Origin: Peribacillus folii | GTDB taxonomy: Bacteria; Bacillota; Bacilli; Bacillales; DSM-1321 | Reading direction: 5' to 3' | Length of the DNA: 64,000 bases | NCBI RefSeq assembly: GCF_030271255.1 | Contig: NZ_JASJOM010000005.1 | Location: 248,001-312,000 of the forward strand | In this document: one piece after another, positions 9,741-19,203 of the stretch | Position numbering within the stretch: position 1 is the stretch's first letter | How the letters are laid out: every line of letters begins with the position of its first letter | Notes under the pieces: model-generated | Database searches by the model: none | What the model saw: only the letters and a program-made list of their open reading frames with translations | Told to the model about the DNA's origin: nothing | Program-made: the position numbers and the translations under genes

Positions 9741-9743
9741 CCA

Positions 9744-11063
9744 TTGCGATCACGGACATTTCAAGAATACGTACAAGGCCCGATCCAAATCGGTATGGGC
9801 TTGGGCATCATTTCCCTCCTGGCACGCTGGGTGACGGGAACCACCATTTTATCTTCTCCTGAATCGATGGTGAAGTACGGCGTGTTCGGAGGAATTGGCT
9901 ACGCGATCATGGGGGCCGTCGCCCTGTTCATGTTCAGCTTCATCGGCAAGCGCGTCCGCCAGGACTTCCCGGATGGGCTGACGATGGGGGATTATTTGAA
10001 AACAAGGCTGCATCCATTGGGATATTGGATCATGCTTACGATTCTGGTCATCACCAGCTTGCACATTTTATTCATCCAGGGAATGGCCGCTTCCACCCTA
10101 TGTCTGTTCCTGTTCGATACACCGCTCTATGTCGGTTTATTTTTCTTTTTCGCTTTTTGTATCTTTTTTGCAGGCTTCGGCGGGCTGAAGCTCATTCATG
10201 GCTTCGCAGCTTTTCAAGTCGTTTTCATGTTTGCCGCCGTCATCTTGATTCCTTTATATTTTTTCGTCAAAGAGGGCATCCAGCCCGTTTATGATGGCAT
10301 CCGCCTTTACCATCCCTATATGCTGGTGATCAATAAGTATGATTTATGGAGCTTCATTTTTGCCGGTCTTCTTGTCGGCTTCGGCCAATTCTTTTTAGAC
10401 CTGACGTCATGGCAGCGTTTGTTCATGATTGAACTGAAAAAGGTGCCCTTAACCTTTTCCCTGTCAGGCCTGATCTGGCTCATATTCCCGCTCTCGTTTT
10501 CTTCCTTGTTCATCATGGTGATCTTTACAGGCGGCTTCACGGATATTCACTCCATTTTAGAAGGACTGGCAAACAAGATTACGACGCCATTCTTTTTCAT
10601 CTTGTTTGTCCTTTGTGCTTTCAGTGCCATCACCTCTACATTCGGGGCCTGCCTGCATGCATTGGTCAGCTTGATTGTGGCCAATATGATCGAGCCCTGC
10701 TTGAACCAGGCGAACGACCAGCAAAAAATCAGGATGGCCTATCTTTTATCCATCGCTGTCGGCATCCTGATTTTCCTGGCCACACTCTTTTATTCCCCAA
10801 ACCTGCTGGAGCTTTTATTTTATTCCGGGAATATCTATTCGGCCCTGCTGGCACCCATTCTCGTAATCGTATTCAGCAAAGGGAAGGTCGCAAATTTCAT
10901 TCCGATAAGTGCAGTCCTGGCCATCGCCTCCTCCTACATCATCCAGCCTTATGCAAGTGAATTTCAAAGCATATGGTTCAGCGGCTTGGCATCATTCGCG
11001 ATTATCGTCGTATGCATGATCATCAGCTTCATCAGGAATTCAGGGGAGCTTCGCAAAGACTAA
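9744..11063 (+). CDS. sodium:solute symporter-like integral membrane protein
   Basis: A 439-residue, strongly hydrophobic protein with about 12 predicted membrane segments. The segment FFLDLTSWQRLF matches the conserved D-x-x-WQR region of the sodium:solute symporter family, and the early GMGLGIISLLARWVTG helix also fits. Start is a TTG three bases after the regulator stop, with GAGAAAGGAAA upstream. As last gene of the operon it may be a second uptake route for the same compound, or the ligand-sensing partner of the kinase, as in transporter-coupled sensor systems. Divergent from characterised relatives, so substrate is unknown. Confidence 0.75.
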   Translation: MRSRTFQEYVQGPIQIGMGLGIISLLARWVTGTTILSSPESMVKYGVFGGIGYAIMGAVALFMFSFIGKRVRQDFPDGLTMGDYLKTRLHPLGYWIMLTILVITSLHILFIQGMAASTLCLFLFDTPLYVGLFFFFAFCIFFAGFGGLKLIHGFAAFQVVFMFAAVILIPLYFFVKEGIQPVYDGIRLYHPYMLVINKYDLWSFIFAGLLVGFGQFFLDLTSWQRLFMIELKKVPLTFSLSGLIWLIFPLSFSSLFIMVIFTGGFTDIHSILEGLANKITTPFFFILFVLCAFSAITSTFGACLHALVSLIVANMIEPCLNQANDQQKIRMAYLLSIAVGILIFLATLFYSPNLLELLFYSGNIYSALLAPILVIVFSKGKVANFIPISAVLAIASSYIIQPYASEFQSIWFSGLASFAIIVVCMIISFIRNSGELRKD

Positions 11064-11100
11064 AAAAAAGCTGCCGACATCATGTCGGCAGCTTTTTTCC
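11062..11100. terminator. bidirectional Rho-independent terminator
   Basis: GCTGCCGACAT (11070-11080) pairs perfectly with ATGTCGGCAGC (11082-11092) and is flanked by an A-run on the left and a T-run on the right. It serves both converging genes. Confidence 0.93.
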
Positions 11101-11112
11101 TTCCCTGGAATG

Positions 11113-13206
11113 CTATTTTTTTGTGAAATTCACCTTATTCAAGCCGGAAATATTAATGCGATCTCCATTTTTCAGCGTGGTCGTTACACTTGTTACCATG
11201 TAATCATCACGTTCATTGGAGAGGATTTCATTTACAAGTAAATAGTCTCCCCTGTAAATGAATAAATTCCCTGCTGAACTTGGTGTCGTTATTTTATATC
11301 TTCCCGCTGCTATATCTTTGCCGACTGTCCAGTATCCAGCATGCAGTGTATTCGATTTAACATGGGATACTTTGGTGAACTGTACACTGTCCAGTCCGGC
11401 TATTTCAATACTGTCCCCCGATTTAATATCCGTAGTAACAGCCGTTACACTATAACCATCATCTTCATTTGATAGAATTTCATTTACATAGCGATCGTAG
11501 CTATTATCCGCGATAAATAAATTGCCGCTGCCCGATTTTGTCGTGATTTTATAACGTCCTGCCGGCAAATTTTTGCCTGCCTTCCATTTTCCTGCACTTA
11601 AACTTTTACTATACGGCACATAAATCGTGGTGACGCTTGATTTTCCATTTACAGTAGTCGCCGTTATTTTGGCCGTCCCAACTCCCATAGCGGTCACTTT
11701 CCCTTTACTATCGACCTTCGCTATTTTTGTATGGGACGATTTCCACTTCACCGTTTTATTCGTTGTATTGCTCGGACTAACAGTTGCGGATAAGGCCAAG
11801 GTTTTACCTTTTAACACAGTCGCGGAAGTTTTGTTCACTTTAATTGATTTTGCCATGACCGGGGCTGTAACGGTGACCTTCACCTTTGCATCCTTTGCCC
11901 CTTTAACGGTTGCCGTAACGGTAGTTGTCCCTTTTTGTTTGCCAGTGACCTTCCCTTTGCTATCGACGGTGGCAATTTTGGTATTAGCGGACTTCCACTT
12001 CACCGTCTTGTCTGTGCTATCAGAGGGTGTCACCGACGCAGTCAGGATTCCTGTCTTGCCTGCCATGATGGACAAGCTTGATTTATTCACCTTCACCGTT
12101 TTCGTCGAAACCTTCACGGCAACGGTTTTCATGACCTTCGTGTTTGCTTTGGCAGTCGCCGTTATGGTTGCCGAACCGTTTGCCAATCCTTTTATATTGC
12201 CTTTTGAATCGACTTTAGCGACTTTGGCATTCGAGCTTTTCCATAAAATCGTTTTATTCGCAGCATTGCCTGGAGCTACGGTAGCCGTTACTTGAAAAGT
12301 TTGGTTATTCGAGATGTTCAAAGCTGTTTTACTTAGCTTCAAACTAGTCGGTACAATATCCGTCACCGTCACTTCGATGCTTTTCTTAATGGAAGCATCA
12401 CCCTTTGCAGTAGCTGTGATGGTTGTCCTGCCGGCTTTAACTGCTTTGACATTTCCTTTTCCATCCACTGTCGCAATTCTGGAATCACCCGCAGTCCAGC
12501 TCACATTTTTATTAATGGCACTGCTCGGGTACACCGTGGCCTTTACTTGTGCGGCTTGGTTCACCACCAGGGTCAGACTAGGCTTACTTAACGTGATACT
12601 TTTAGGAACAAGGATTTTTTCTTTAAAACTCATCGTACCGATCAATGAAGAGATGTAGATTTTATCCCCTGTTAAAGCCTTGTACTCATAAGGCTCTTCA
12701 TAACCATAGAGGCTAAAGGAACCTTTTCGGTCATATTGGCCATCTAAAATATCAATATACGCCATATCATAGTATTCCGCAGGATGGTCAATCTCCAATG
12801 CATAAGTACCTGCAGGAATATCGGTGCCTATCTCATAATAACCGGCGGATATATTTCTCAAATCCACTTTCGAGATTTGCCTGACGTCCATAGTGGACGC
12901 CCCATCGTATAAATTGATTTCTATTTTATCTCCAGCCTTTAAGCGCACCGTAAAGCGGGTAGGTGTATACCCCTCATCACTAAGCGTTTCATTCACCACT
13001 TCGTTCGTATCCCTCGTAATGGTAATGATTGCAGTCCCTCTTGCAATACTGAATTCAGCCAAGCCAGCGGATATTCCCTCACCTGCTGTATACATCCCTT
13101 CACTTATTGAATCAGTATCTGCAGCTTGTACCGCACTACTGCCCCACCCAAGCGAAAGCGATAGCATCATCACGAAAATCATCTTGAACCATACGTTTCT
13201 CTTCAT
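11113..13206 (-). CDS. secreted protein with four BIG2 Ig-like repeats
   Basis: A 697-residue exported protein. Residues 1-28 are a signal peptide ending AVQA. Residues about 29-205 hold two copies of a short module marked by SAG-Y-x-x-G-x-DIPAGTY. Four tandem Ig-like BIG2 domains follow (about 207-520), each with a core such as VKWKSANTKIATVDSKGKV. The C-terminus has two further modules (SAGKWKAGKNLPAGRYKI and HAGYWTVGKDIAAGRYKI) ending in VNEILSNE-type strands. No LPXTG or transmembrane anchor is visible, so it is free or non-covalently held on the wall. It may act as a surface adhesion or matrix protein; function is inferred from domains only. Confidence 0.88.
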   Translation of the reverse strand: MKRNVWFKMIFVMMLSLSLGWGSSAVQAADTDSISEGMYTAGEGISAGLAEFSIARGTAIITITRDTNEVVNETLSDEGYTPTRFTVRLKAGDKIEINLYDGASTMDVRQISKVDLRNISAGYYEIGTDIPAGTYALEIDHPAEYYDMAYIDILDGQYDRKGSFSLYGYEEPYEYKALTGDKIYISSLIGTMSFKEKILVPKSITLSKPSLTLVVNQAAQVKATVYPSSAINKNVSWTAGDSRIATVDGKGNVKAVKAGRTTITATAKGDASIKKSIEVTVTDIVPTSLKLSKTALNISNNQTFQVTATVAPGNAANKTILWKSSNAKVAKVDSKGNIKGLANGSATITATAKANTKVMKTVAVKVSTKTVKVNKSSLSIMAGKTGILTASVTPSDSTDKTVKWKSANTKIATVDSKGKVTGKQKGTTTVTATVKGAKDAKVKVTVTAPVMAKSIKVNKTSATVLKGKTLALSATVSPSNTTNKTVKWKSSHTKIAKVDSKGKVTAMGVGTAKITATTVNGKSSVTTIYVPYSKSLSAGKWKAGKNLPAGRYKITTKSGSGNLFIADNSYDRYVNEILSNEDDGYSVTAVTTDIKSGDSIEIAGLDSVQFTKVSHVKSNTLHAGYWTVGKDIAAGRYKITTPSSAGNLFIYRGDYLLVNEILSNERDDYMVTSVTTTLKNGDRINISGLNKVNFTKK

Positions 13207-13424
13207 AAAAAATAGACCATCCTTCTTTAATATTTTTCTTCAAGCCGTCCTATAAGTTTATCGACAGCAAATCCGATAATTTCATTATGTATTAATTCGC
13301 TGGAATTGTATGGATAATCAAGAGAATAGTTCAGAAGAATGCTCTGCGTGTTTGTGTCGTATCTACTGCATGCTCTTTATAACAGCTTCATGGGTAAATT
13401 ATGAGTTTAGAGCATTTTCTCGAA

Positions 13425-13740
13425 AGTTTTGTGCTCAATTTCAGAGTTTCAGAGCTTTTACTCGCGAGTTTGGCGGCTGGCTCTAAATTTTGGTGCCTTA
13501 CTCGCCAATTTCGCACTCTTACTCGCCAATTTCAGCGATTTTCTCGCCAATTTCGGCGTTTTACTCGCGAGTTTGGCGGCTGGCTCTAAATTCTGTGCCT
13601 TACTCGCCAATTCCGGTGCCTTACTCGCCAATTTCGGCGTTTTACTCGCGAGTTTCAGCGATTTACTCGCCAATTTCGCACTTTTACTCGCCAATTTCAG
13701 CGATTTACTCGCCAATTCCGGCGCTTTTCTCGCGAGTTTG
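13425..13740. repeat. 21-bp tandem repeat array (minisatellite)
   Basis: About fourteen imperfect copies of a 21-base unit (CTCGCCAATTTCRGCGNTTTA) run head to tail in the 630-base gap between 13206 and 13837. Some units carry CTCGCGAG instead of CTCGCCAA. A longer block, CTCGCGAGTTTGGCGGCTGG plus following sequence, recurs after about 105 bases, which is five units, so there is a second-order repeat. As 21 is divisible by three, long open frames appear in several frames on both strands, but none has a ribosome site. The rest of the gap (13207-13424) shows nothing clear. Confidence 0.9.
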
Positions 13741-13836
13741 CTTTACCGGTCGATTCAGGATGCTTCCTTTACAAGATGTGAAAGATTTCGTTAGAATGGA
13801 GGCATATAAGATATACAGCTAAAGGAGGGTTCACTT

Positions 13837-14325
13837 TTGTCGAACCAGCATCAAGGCACAGCGACAGATTCGCAGCAAGATTTCGTCTCGGCAATGCGGG
13901 GGCTGGGGACGCGGACGATCCTTTATCAGCAAAAGGTCGCCACCTCGCTCGGTTTATACAATCATGATTTCATCGCCGTTGATATCCTGCGTGAAACCGG
14001 TCCGATTACTGCTGGAGAACTTGCCAAAAAAACAGGCCTCACCACCGGCAGCATTACGGCTTTGGTCGATCGGCTTGAAAAATTCGGATACGTCCGCAGG
14101 CAGAATGATCCCAATGACAGGCGCAGGGTGATCATCGTTCCTGATTATGAAGATAAGGAAGAAGTTTACAACACATATTTGCCGCTGCAAAATGAAATGA
14201 TTACTCTCGTTTCAACCTACACACCAGAAGAGCTTGAGCTCATCACACGGTTTATGGAGAAAGCCAGCTCCGTCCTCGATGGGCAGATTCGGGAGCTCAC
14301 TTCGAATAAACAAGGAACTAAATGA
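13837..14325 (+). CDS. MarR-family transcriptional regulator
   Basis: A 162-residue winged-helix regulator. The DNA-binding part spans ILRETGPITAGELAKKTGLTTGSITALVDRLEKFGYVRR, followed by the wing residues NDPNDRRRVIIV, which are diagnostic of MarR proteins. Start is a TTG eight bases after AAGGAGGG. It stands alone between the minisatellite and a terminator, so its target is probably itself or distant genes. Ligand unknown. Confidence 0.93.
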   Translation: MSNQHQGTATDSQQDFVSAMRGLGTRTILYQQKVATSLGLYNHDFIAVDILRETGPITAGELAKKTGLTTGSITALVDRLEKFGYVRRQNDPNDRRRVIIVPDYEDKEEVYNTYLPLQNEMITLVSTYTPEELELITRFMEKASSVLDGQIRELTSNKQGTK

Positions 14326-14338
14326 TGGGCAGCCATAT

Positions 14339-14379
14339 GAAAAGACGGTATCCTGCAACTTCGGGATACCGTCTTTCTT
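14339..14379. terminator. bidirectional terminator
   Basis: AAAGACGGTATCC (14341-14353) pairs with GGATACCGTCTTT (14363-14375) across a short loop, lying between converging genes. Confidence 0.92.
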
Positions 14380-14388
14380 CATCTTCTA

Positions 14389-15852
14389 TCATGTTCCGCA
14401 ATAGGTCCGGTAAGGCGTTGTTGATACAGGGAGTGTGGTGTATTCGGCTTGCTTGGCGGAGTGCTCATAAGGGGTTGAAAGAGCCTCCATAAGCCGATCC
14501 ATCACACTGTAATCTCCATTTTCCACGGCAGCGGCGAGGGCCTCTTCGACCCGGTGATTCCGCGGGATCACCGCCGGGTTGCTGCTTTGCATCAGCTGGA
14601 TTGCCGAGTCTTTCGATTCCTGCTGCCTGCCCAGTCTCGCCTTCCATAGCTCATGCCACTGAACGAATTCCGGTGCACCGAAAAGGACCGTTTCCTCCAT
14701 TGTATCAAACGTTAAAGCGCGGAATGTATTCGTATAATCAGCGCCATGCTTCTTCATCATGCTGAGGAGCCCATTGATTAAGGCTTCATCCTGTGTTTCT
14801 TCATTGTACAGCCCCAGTTTCGCTCGCATCCCAGCCAGCCAATGGGTGTGATGTCGCTCATTGAAAGCTGAAAGCTTCTCCTGGGCGAGCTTGACAGCCT
14901 CGTCCAGATCCTCATGCAGCAACGGCAATAGGGATTCTGCGAACCGCGCAAGATTCCAGCCGCCAATCACCGGCTGATTGCCATAGGCGTAGCGGCCTTG
15001 GGTGTCGATCGAGCTGAAAACGGTAGCAGGGTCATATGCATCCATGAAGGCGCATGGGCCATAATCGATCGTCTCACCGCTGATCGTCATGTTGTCGGTG
15101 TTCATCACCCCATGAATGAAGCCTACCAGCTGCCATTGGGCAATAAGCTTAGCCTGACGGCCGACCACTTCCTCGAACAGTGAAAGATACCGGTTCTCCG
15201 CTGCTTCAATGTCTGGATAATGACGCTCAATCGCATAATCAGCAAGCGCCCGAAGTTCCTCGACCGTGCCCCATTTCGCGGCGAACTGAAAGGTCCCGAC
15301 ACGGAGATGACTCGCAGCGACACGGGTCATGATGGCCCCGGGCAGCCTAGTTTCCCGAATGATCGATTCACCGGTCGTCACCACTGCCAGACTTCGGGTC
15401 GTCGGAATGCCAAGTGCATGCATCGCCTCGCTGATGATATACTCCCGCAGCATCGGCCCCAGTGCCGCACGCCCATCTCCCCCGCGCGAATACGGCGTTC
15501 TTCCCGGACCCTTCAGCTGGATATCGACCCTCCCGCCTTGAGGAGGGATCTGCTCGCCTAGCAGTATGGCCCGGCCGTCACCCAACATGTTAAAATGCCC
15601 GAACTGGTGCCCCGCATACGCTTGAGCAAGAGGCGATCCGCCTTCAGGTGCCTCGTTTCCGGCAAACACCGCCACGCCAGCTTCGCTTTTCAATGCTTCC
15701 ACGTCCAACCCAAGCGATAACGCCAACGGTTCATTGAGGATGACCAACTCGGGTGAGCTTACAGGAGTCGAATTCGTGCTCGTGAAAAACTTTTCCGGAA
15801 GACGGGCATAGCTATTGTCTAAATTCCATCCTGCTTCATTACTCTTAGTCAT
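14389..15852 (-). CDS. selO: protein adenylyltransferase SelO (YdiU family)
   Basis: A 487-residue pseudokinase-fold enzyme that transfers AMP from ATP to protein Ser, Thr or Tyr side chains. Visible motifs are [21 protein letters not shown] (nucleotide-binding lysine and arginines), HGVMNTDNM (catalytic loop) and [12 protein letters not shown] (DFG-like metal site). The protein ends YCGT, so a cysteine sits third from the end, where human SELENOO has selenocysteine. The frame is open 18 codons further up, but AAAAGGAG lies right before the ATG at 15852, so that is the start. SelO proteins have been linked to redox and oxidative stress. It is not in an operon. Confidence 0.95.
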   Translation of the reverse strand: MTKSNEAGWNLDNSYARLPEKFFTSTNSTPVSSPELVILNEPLALSLGLDVEALKSEAGVAVFAGNEAPEGGSPLAQAYAGHQFGHFNMLGDGRAILLGEQIPPQGGRVDIQLKGPGRTPYSRGGDGRAALGPMLREYIISEAMHALGIPTTRSLAVVTTGESIIRETRLPGAIMTRVAASHLRVGTFQFAAKWGTVEELRALADYAIERHYPDIEAAENRYLSLFEEVVGRQAKLIAQWQLVGFIHGVMNTDNMTISGETIDYGPCAFMDAYDPATVFSSIDTQGRYAYGNQPVIGGWNLARFAESLLPLLHEDLDEAVKLAQEKLSAFNERHHTHWLAGMRAKLGLYNEETQDEALINGLLSMMKKHGADYTNTFRALTFDTMEETVLFGAPEFVQWHELWKARLGRQQESKDSAIQLMQSSNPAVIPRNHRVEEALAAAVENGDYSVMDRLMEALSTPYEHSAKQAEYTTLPVSTTPYRTYCGT

Positions 15853-16248
15853 GGCTTCTCCTTTTCTCGTTTTGTCATTTTGTATGAATGCTCGTTCTCT
15901 CATCATTTCAGCTATATACCATACTTAAAACCAAAGAATGCAGTCATTTTTAATGTCTGCTTCTGCCAATTTATTATACCGTTTCCATATGAAAATGGCT
16001 CTTTTTAAGTATGGGTGAATGTCGTTGGCCACTCTCTGCGGTTCAGCAAATTCATTTAGTTTACTATTATTTGATTTAATTTAGGTTTCTTCTTGAAATT
16101 CCAGACAAAAGTATGTAAATTTAACACAGTTGGATTTATATTTAAAAAGACACTCTATTAGACCTTATCTAAAACCAAAAAGTGAAATCACCATTCGCTG
16201 ATTTCACTTTTTAATGCAAGATTTCTCCCATTATAGGTGCCCAAATAA
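15853..16248. other. intergenic region with one terminator
   Basis: The selO side holds a possible minus-strand -10 TATAAT, read as ATTATA near 15972-15977, without a clear -35. The remaining AT-rich sequence shows no gene. The perfect stem AAAAAGTGAAATCA / TGATTTCACTTTTT (16177-16190 and 16199-16212) ends the AT-rich ABC cassette on the minus strand and marks its left boundary. Confidence 0.6.
16177..16212 (-). terminator. terminator of the AT-rich ABC cassette
   Basis: A 14-bp perfect stem with an 8-base loop and terminal A5/T5 runs. It lies 37 bases past the stop of the last permease gene. Confidence 0.92.
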
Positions 16249-17007
16249 TTAACTAGGTATTGAACATTTCTTTATATACTGATAAGCAATAAAAAGAATA
16301 GCACCAATACAACCTAATTGAAAAAAGATGCTCCAAGTTAATGAAGGGTAATTTAAATCTGGGACAATGATATAACTTCCTTCAACTAAGTTTGAAAAGG
16401 TTATCGCTAAAACACCCTTTTGATTAAAGACAATAAAATATTTAAGTAAACCTTCATTAACGTGACTATATATTGCGGGTTCAAAAAAACTAAGAAAGAA
16501 TACCATCAATACGCTATACATAACATTTTTAGTTATAAGAGAAAGAACAAACGCTAGTTCTCCCCAAAAAAAACAAATTAGACTAACTACGAAAATTTGT
16601 GTAATAATCTGAACACTAAATATTTGTCCAGGCGCTCCTACATAAAGGTGCACTACTATACTAAGAAAAGTAGTCAAAACTGTTATGAGAAAACTGAATA
16701 GTAAAATGTATAACGATTTATAGTATAAAAACTTAACTCTACTATAAAAACCTATAAGCAAATGTAAAGTATTCCATGAGTACTCCTGATAACTAAGAAA
16801 TGCTCCTAAAATAACAAACGATATTGTACCAAAAACTGTAAGTGACAATAAAAAAACTGAACTGAGATAACTAGATATCTTTAATTCAACATATGGAAAT
16901 GGATCAAAAACGATATAAATCATAAATAAAAAGGTTAGACCTAGACTAATCCAAAGCAGAATATTATTCTTTATTTTTATGGATTCTGCTTTTAACCAGT
17001 TATTCAT
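16249..17007 (-). CDS. ABC-2 type exporter permease
   Basis: A 252-residue membrane protein with about six hydrophobic segments and the familiar short N-terminus MNNWLKAESIKIKNN before the first helix, as in ABC-2 permeases of peptide or drug exporters. The start ATG at 17007 overlaps the stop of the upstream gene; a longer frame to 17055 lies wholly inside that gene. Last gene of an AT-rich five-gene unit. No homologue was identified by name; the call rests on topology and on the neighbouring ATPase. Confidence 0.75.
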   Translation of the reverse strand: MNNWLKAESIKIKNNILLWISLGLTFLFMIYIVFDPFPYVELKISSYLSSVFLLSLTVFGTISFVILGAFLSYQEYSWNTLHLLIGFYSRVKFLYYKSLYILLFSFLITVLTTFLSIVVHLYVGAPGQIFSVQIITQIFVVSLICFFWGELAFVLSLITKNVMYSVLMVFFLSFFEPAIYSHVNEGLLKYFIVFNQKGVLAITFSNLVEGSYIIVPDLNYPSLTWSIFFQLGCIGAILFIAYQYIKKCSIPS

Positions 17008-17431
17008 TATTAAGCTCATCCCCATTAATAATAATCCTAGTATTTTGTTGTCCACTATTTAAAACTAATTTAATGTTTCCTTCTCCTGACAAAGATTGAA
17101 ATGCACGAATTGCATTTCCTTTTATTTTTTCAGAGAATACCTTTTTTCCGTTTGAGTTAATTACTATACATTCTATTTCACTCCTAGATTGATTGTTCTT
17201 TATTGAAATAGTATTTTTTTCTTTTAATAAAGTTTTTATATCAAGCGTTTTCTCTTTACGAAGATTACCAGAGATACTCAAATCCGCTACTAAATATTCA
17301 GAGTCTTTTAAATATGTTGTATTAATTTCAATCCCATCCGTAGTCATATTTCCCATATCTTCAGATAAAATATTTATCAAGATTAGACCAATTAGCAAGA
17401 TACCACCTATTACTATTATTATTTTTTTCAT
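17000..17431 (-). CDS. small membrane-anchored extracytoplasmic protein
   Basis: A 143-residue protein with one N-terminal hydrophobic segment (residues 4-22), no lipobox cysteine and a hydrophilic beta-rich remainder with many Ile/Asn/Lys residues. It sits between the two permease genes and overlaps the second by 8 bases, so it is almost certainly a part of the exporter or an immunity factor on the outer face. No family recognised. Composition is as AT-rich as the rest of the cassette. Confidence 0.75.
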   Translation of the reverse strand: MKKIIIVIGGILLIGLILINILSEDMGNMTTDGIEINTTYLKDSEYLVADLSISGNLRKEKTLDIKTLLKEKNTISIKNNQSRSEIECIVINSNGKKVFSEKIKGNAIRAFQSLSGEGNIKLVLNSGQQNTRIIINGDELNNE

Positions 17432-17442
17432 ATTAATATCCC

Positions 17443-18231
17443 CTATGCCTTAAAGTCTCTTTTTACAACAATTATTATATGAATAATTAACATGGATAAG
17501 ATTATGGCCGTAATTATTAACACACTACTTCCATAAGAAATCCAAGTTGAATGACTAAATTGGACTTGAGGATCACTTGTCATATTCTTAAATGAATAAC
17601 CTATTAAGGACGCATAATATTCATTCAAAGTAAAATATTTCAGAATCGGTATATAGATGGATATTCTTTCGAGCAATATAGGAAAGACTATTGCAATTAG
17701 AATACCACCATATACTCTTTTAGTTAATGTAGCTCCTAAAAAACCTACCATGGATGAACACAAAAGAATACTATAACAGCAAATCAGTTGCAGAAAAAGC
17801 GTTTTCCAATCCATATAAAAAGCCCGCTGATTACCTACAAATAATCCCTCCAACACTCCAAGGAAGGTCATAAATAATACTAAGCACATTGTACCTAAAA
17901 ACAATGTTTTTATTTTAATAAATACAGATTGGATTCTGCCCACATTTACAATCACATAAACATTTGTATTGTGCTTATAATCAATTCCTGAGATACAAGC
18001 ACCTAAAACTGCCCCAGGAATAAAACCTACCAATGATAAAAGTAATAAATTAAACGAAGTCATATATTGTATAGACAATAACTCTGGTGTGTAATATCCC
18101 GATTCACTATTAAATGCTTTCTGGAAAAACATAAGTAAGAAAAAAACAACAAATACACAAATGATAAAGAGGGGTTCTGTTGCTCTTTTCAGTTTTAAAA
18201 TTTCACCTTTTACTTTCTTACTAATCACCAT
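17443..18231 (-). CDS. ABC-2 type exporter permease
   Basis: A 262-residue membrane protein with about six segments and the N-terminus MVISKKVKGEILKLKRATEP, again the ABC-2 pattern. The start codon lies inside the last codons of the ATPase gene (GATAATGGTGATTAG), so translation is coupled. With the second permease it would form a heterodimeric export channel driven by the upstream ATPase. Confidence 0.78.
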   Translation of the reverse strand: MVISKKVKGEILKLKRATEPLFIICVFVVFFLLMFFQKAFNSESGYYTPELLSIQYMTSFNLLLLSLVGFIPGAVLGACISGIDYKHNTNVYVIVNVGRIQSVFIKIKTLFLGTMCLVLFMTFLGVLEGLFVGNQRAFYMDWKTLFLQLICCYSILLCSSMVGFLGATLTKRVYGGILIAIVFPILLERISIYIPILKYFTLNEYYASLIGYSFKNMTSDPQVQFSHSTWISYGSSVLIITAIILSMLIIHIIIVVKRDFKA

Positions 18232-19111
18232 TATCACCACCAGCATACTGATGGAATCTATCTACTAGTGATTTCTTTTTTAAATTGTACGAACTAGGAT
18301 ATATGCCTTCTTCATTTAGTACTAATAAGTAATGCATATAATCTACTTTCACCGGAATCACTAACAAATTACCATGTTGGTTATACAAATAGCCTTTTTT
18401 TTCGAGTGCATTTTTTCCTTTTTCAATATCTTCAACCCTTATTTCAATATTAAGTATCCCTTCATTTAGAGTTGCCATTTCTCCACTGTCAGCAAGTATC
18501 CCCTTTTTTAGAATAATATAGTCAGTTAAAACATCCTCCATTTGAAGAATCGAATGACTGGAAAGTAAAATGGTTTTCCCTTGATTTTTTAATTCTAGGA
18601 TCATATTTTTCAACCATAAAACTCCATCTAAATCTAATCCATTTGTTGGTTCATCTAGTATAAGAAGCTCTCTATCATTAGCTAATACAGTCATGGCTAC
18701 CTGTAATCTTCTCTTCATACCTAAAGAAAAATCATTAGCTTTCTTTCTTGTATCTTGAATTGAAACAGTTTTTAATATTTTTGAAATTTGATCATATTTA
18801 GGGGATTTACCTTCTTGTAATATGGAGATTTCCAAGTTTTCTCTAGCACTTAGATTTGGATATAGGGCAATATTTTCTGATAAAAAGCCGATTTTCTTTT
18901 GCCCACCTTTTGGAACTTCACCTAAAACTTTAATTGATCCAGCTGAAGGGAAAATAAGTCCAGTAATTAGTTTATTTAGTGTTGTTTTACCGGCACCATT
19001 TTTTCCTAATAATCCTACAATCCTTCCTTTGTTTATTTCCAAGTTTATATCATTTAATGCCCTAGTATTTTTATATTCTTTACTTAAATTTATTAATTCT
19101 ATTGTCTTCAT
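18221..19111 (-). CDS. ABC exporter ATPase
   Basis: A 296-residue ATPase of the CcmA/DrrA/NatA group: Walker A GLLGKNGAGKTT, Q-loop GFLSENIALYPNLSA, signature FSLGMKRRLQ, Walker B LLILDEPTNGLD and switch histidine in LLSSHSI. The extra 90-residue C-terminal part is typical of antibiotic- and peptide-export ATPases. The second ATG (19111) is chosen because AGAGG is too close to the first. It follows the small secreted-protein gene after a stem-loop. Confidence 0.93.
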   Translation of the reverse strand: MKTIELINLSKEYKNTRALNDINLEINKGRIVGLLGKNGAGKTTLNKLITGLIFPSAGSIKVLGEVPKGGQKKIGFLSENIALYPNLSARENLEISILQEGKSPKYDQISKILKTVSIQDTRKKANDFSLGMKRRLQVAMTVLANDRELLILDEPTNGLDLDGVLWLKNMILELKNQGKTILLSSHSILQMEDVLTDYIILKKGILADSGEMATLNEGILNIEIRVEDIEKGKNALEKKGYLYNQHGNLLVIPVKVDYMHYLLVLNEEGIYPSSYNLKKKSLVDRFHQYAGGDNGD

Positions 19112-19137
19112 AATCATCCTCTTTTTTAATATTAATA

Positions 19138-19183
19138 GGACAACTTATGTAGATTAATGATTTTAATCTAACAAAAATTGTCC
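19138..19183 (-). promoter_or_regulatory. nested stem-loop between secreted protein and ATPase genes
   Basis: GGACAA (19138-19143) pairs with TTGTCC (19178-19183), and inside it TAGATTAA (19150-19157) pairs with TTAATCTA (19163-19170). There is no T-run, so partial termination or message stabilisation is more likely than a full stop. This would let the small protein be made in excess over its exporter. Confidence 0.55.
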
Positions 19184-19203
19184 ATAGAGTTTAACTAAAT
19201 TCA

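Noticed and set aside
11627-12658. Two long hydrophobic plus-strand frames of 222 and 114 codons
   Set aside because: Antisense shadows of the BIG2 repeats, without ribosome sites.
13425-13740. CRISPR array
   Set aside because: The repeats are directly adjacent with no unique spacers and no cas genes are present.
13429-13822. Long overlapping open frames on both strands in the 21-bp array, including a lysine-rich heptad frame
   Set aside because: They arise because the unit is 21 bases long. None has a ribosome site; starts fall inside the repeat.
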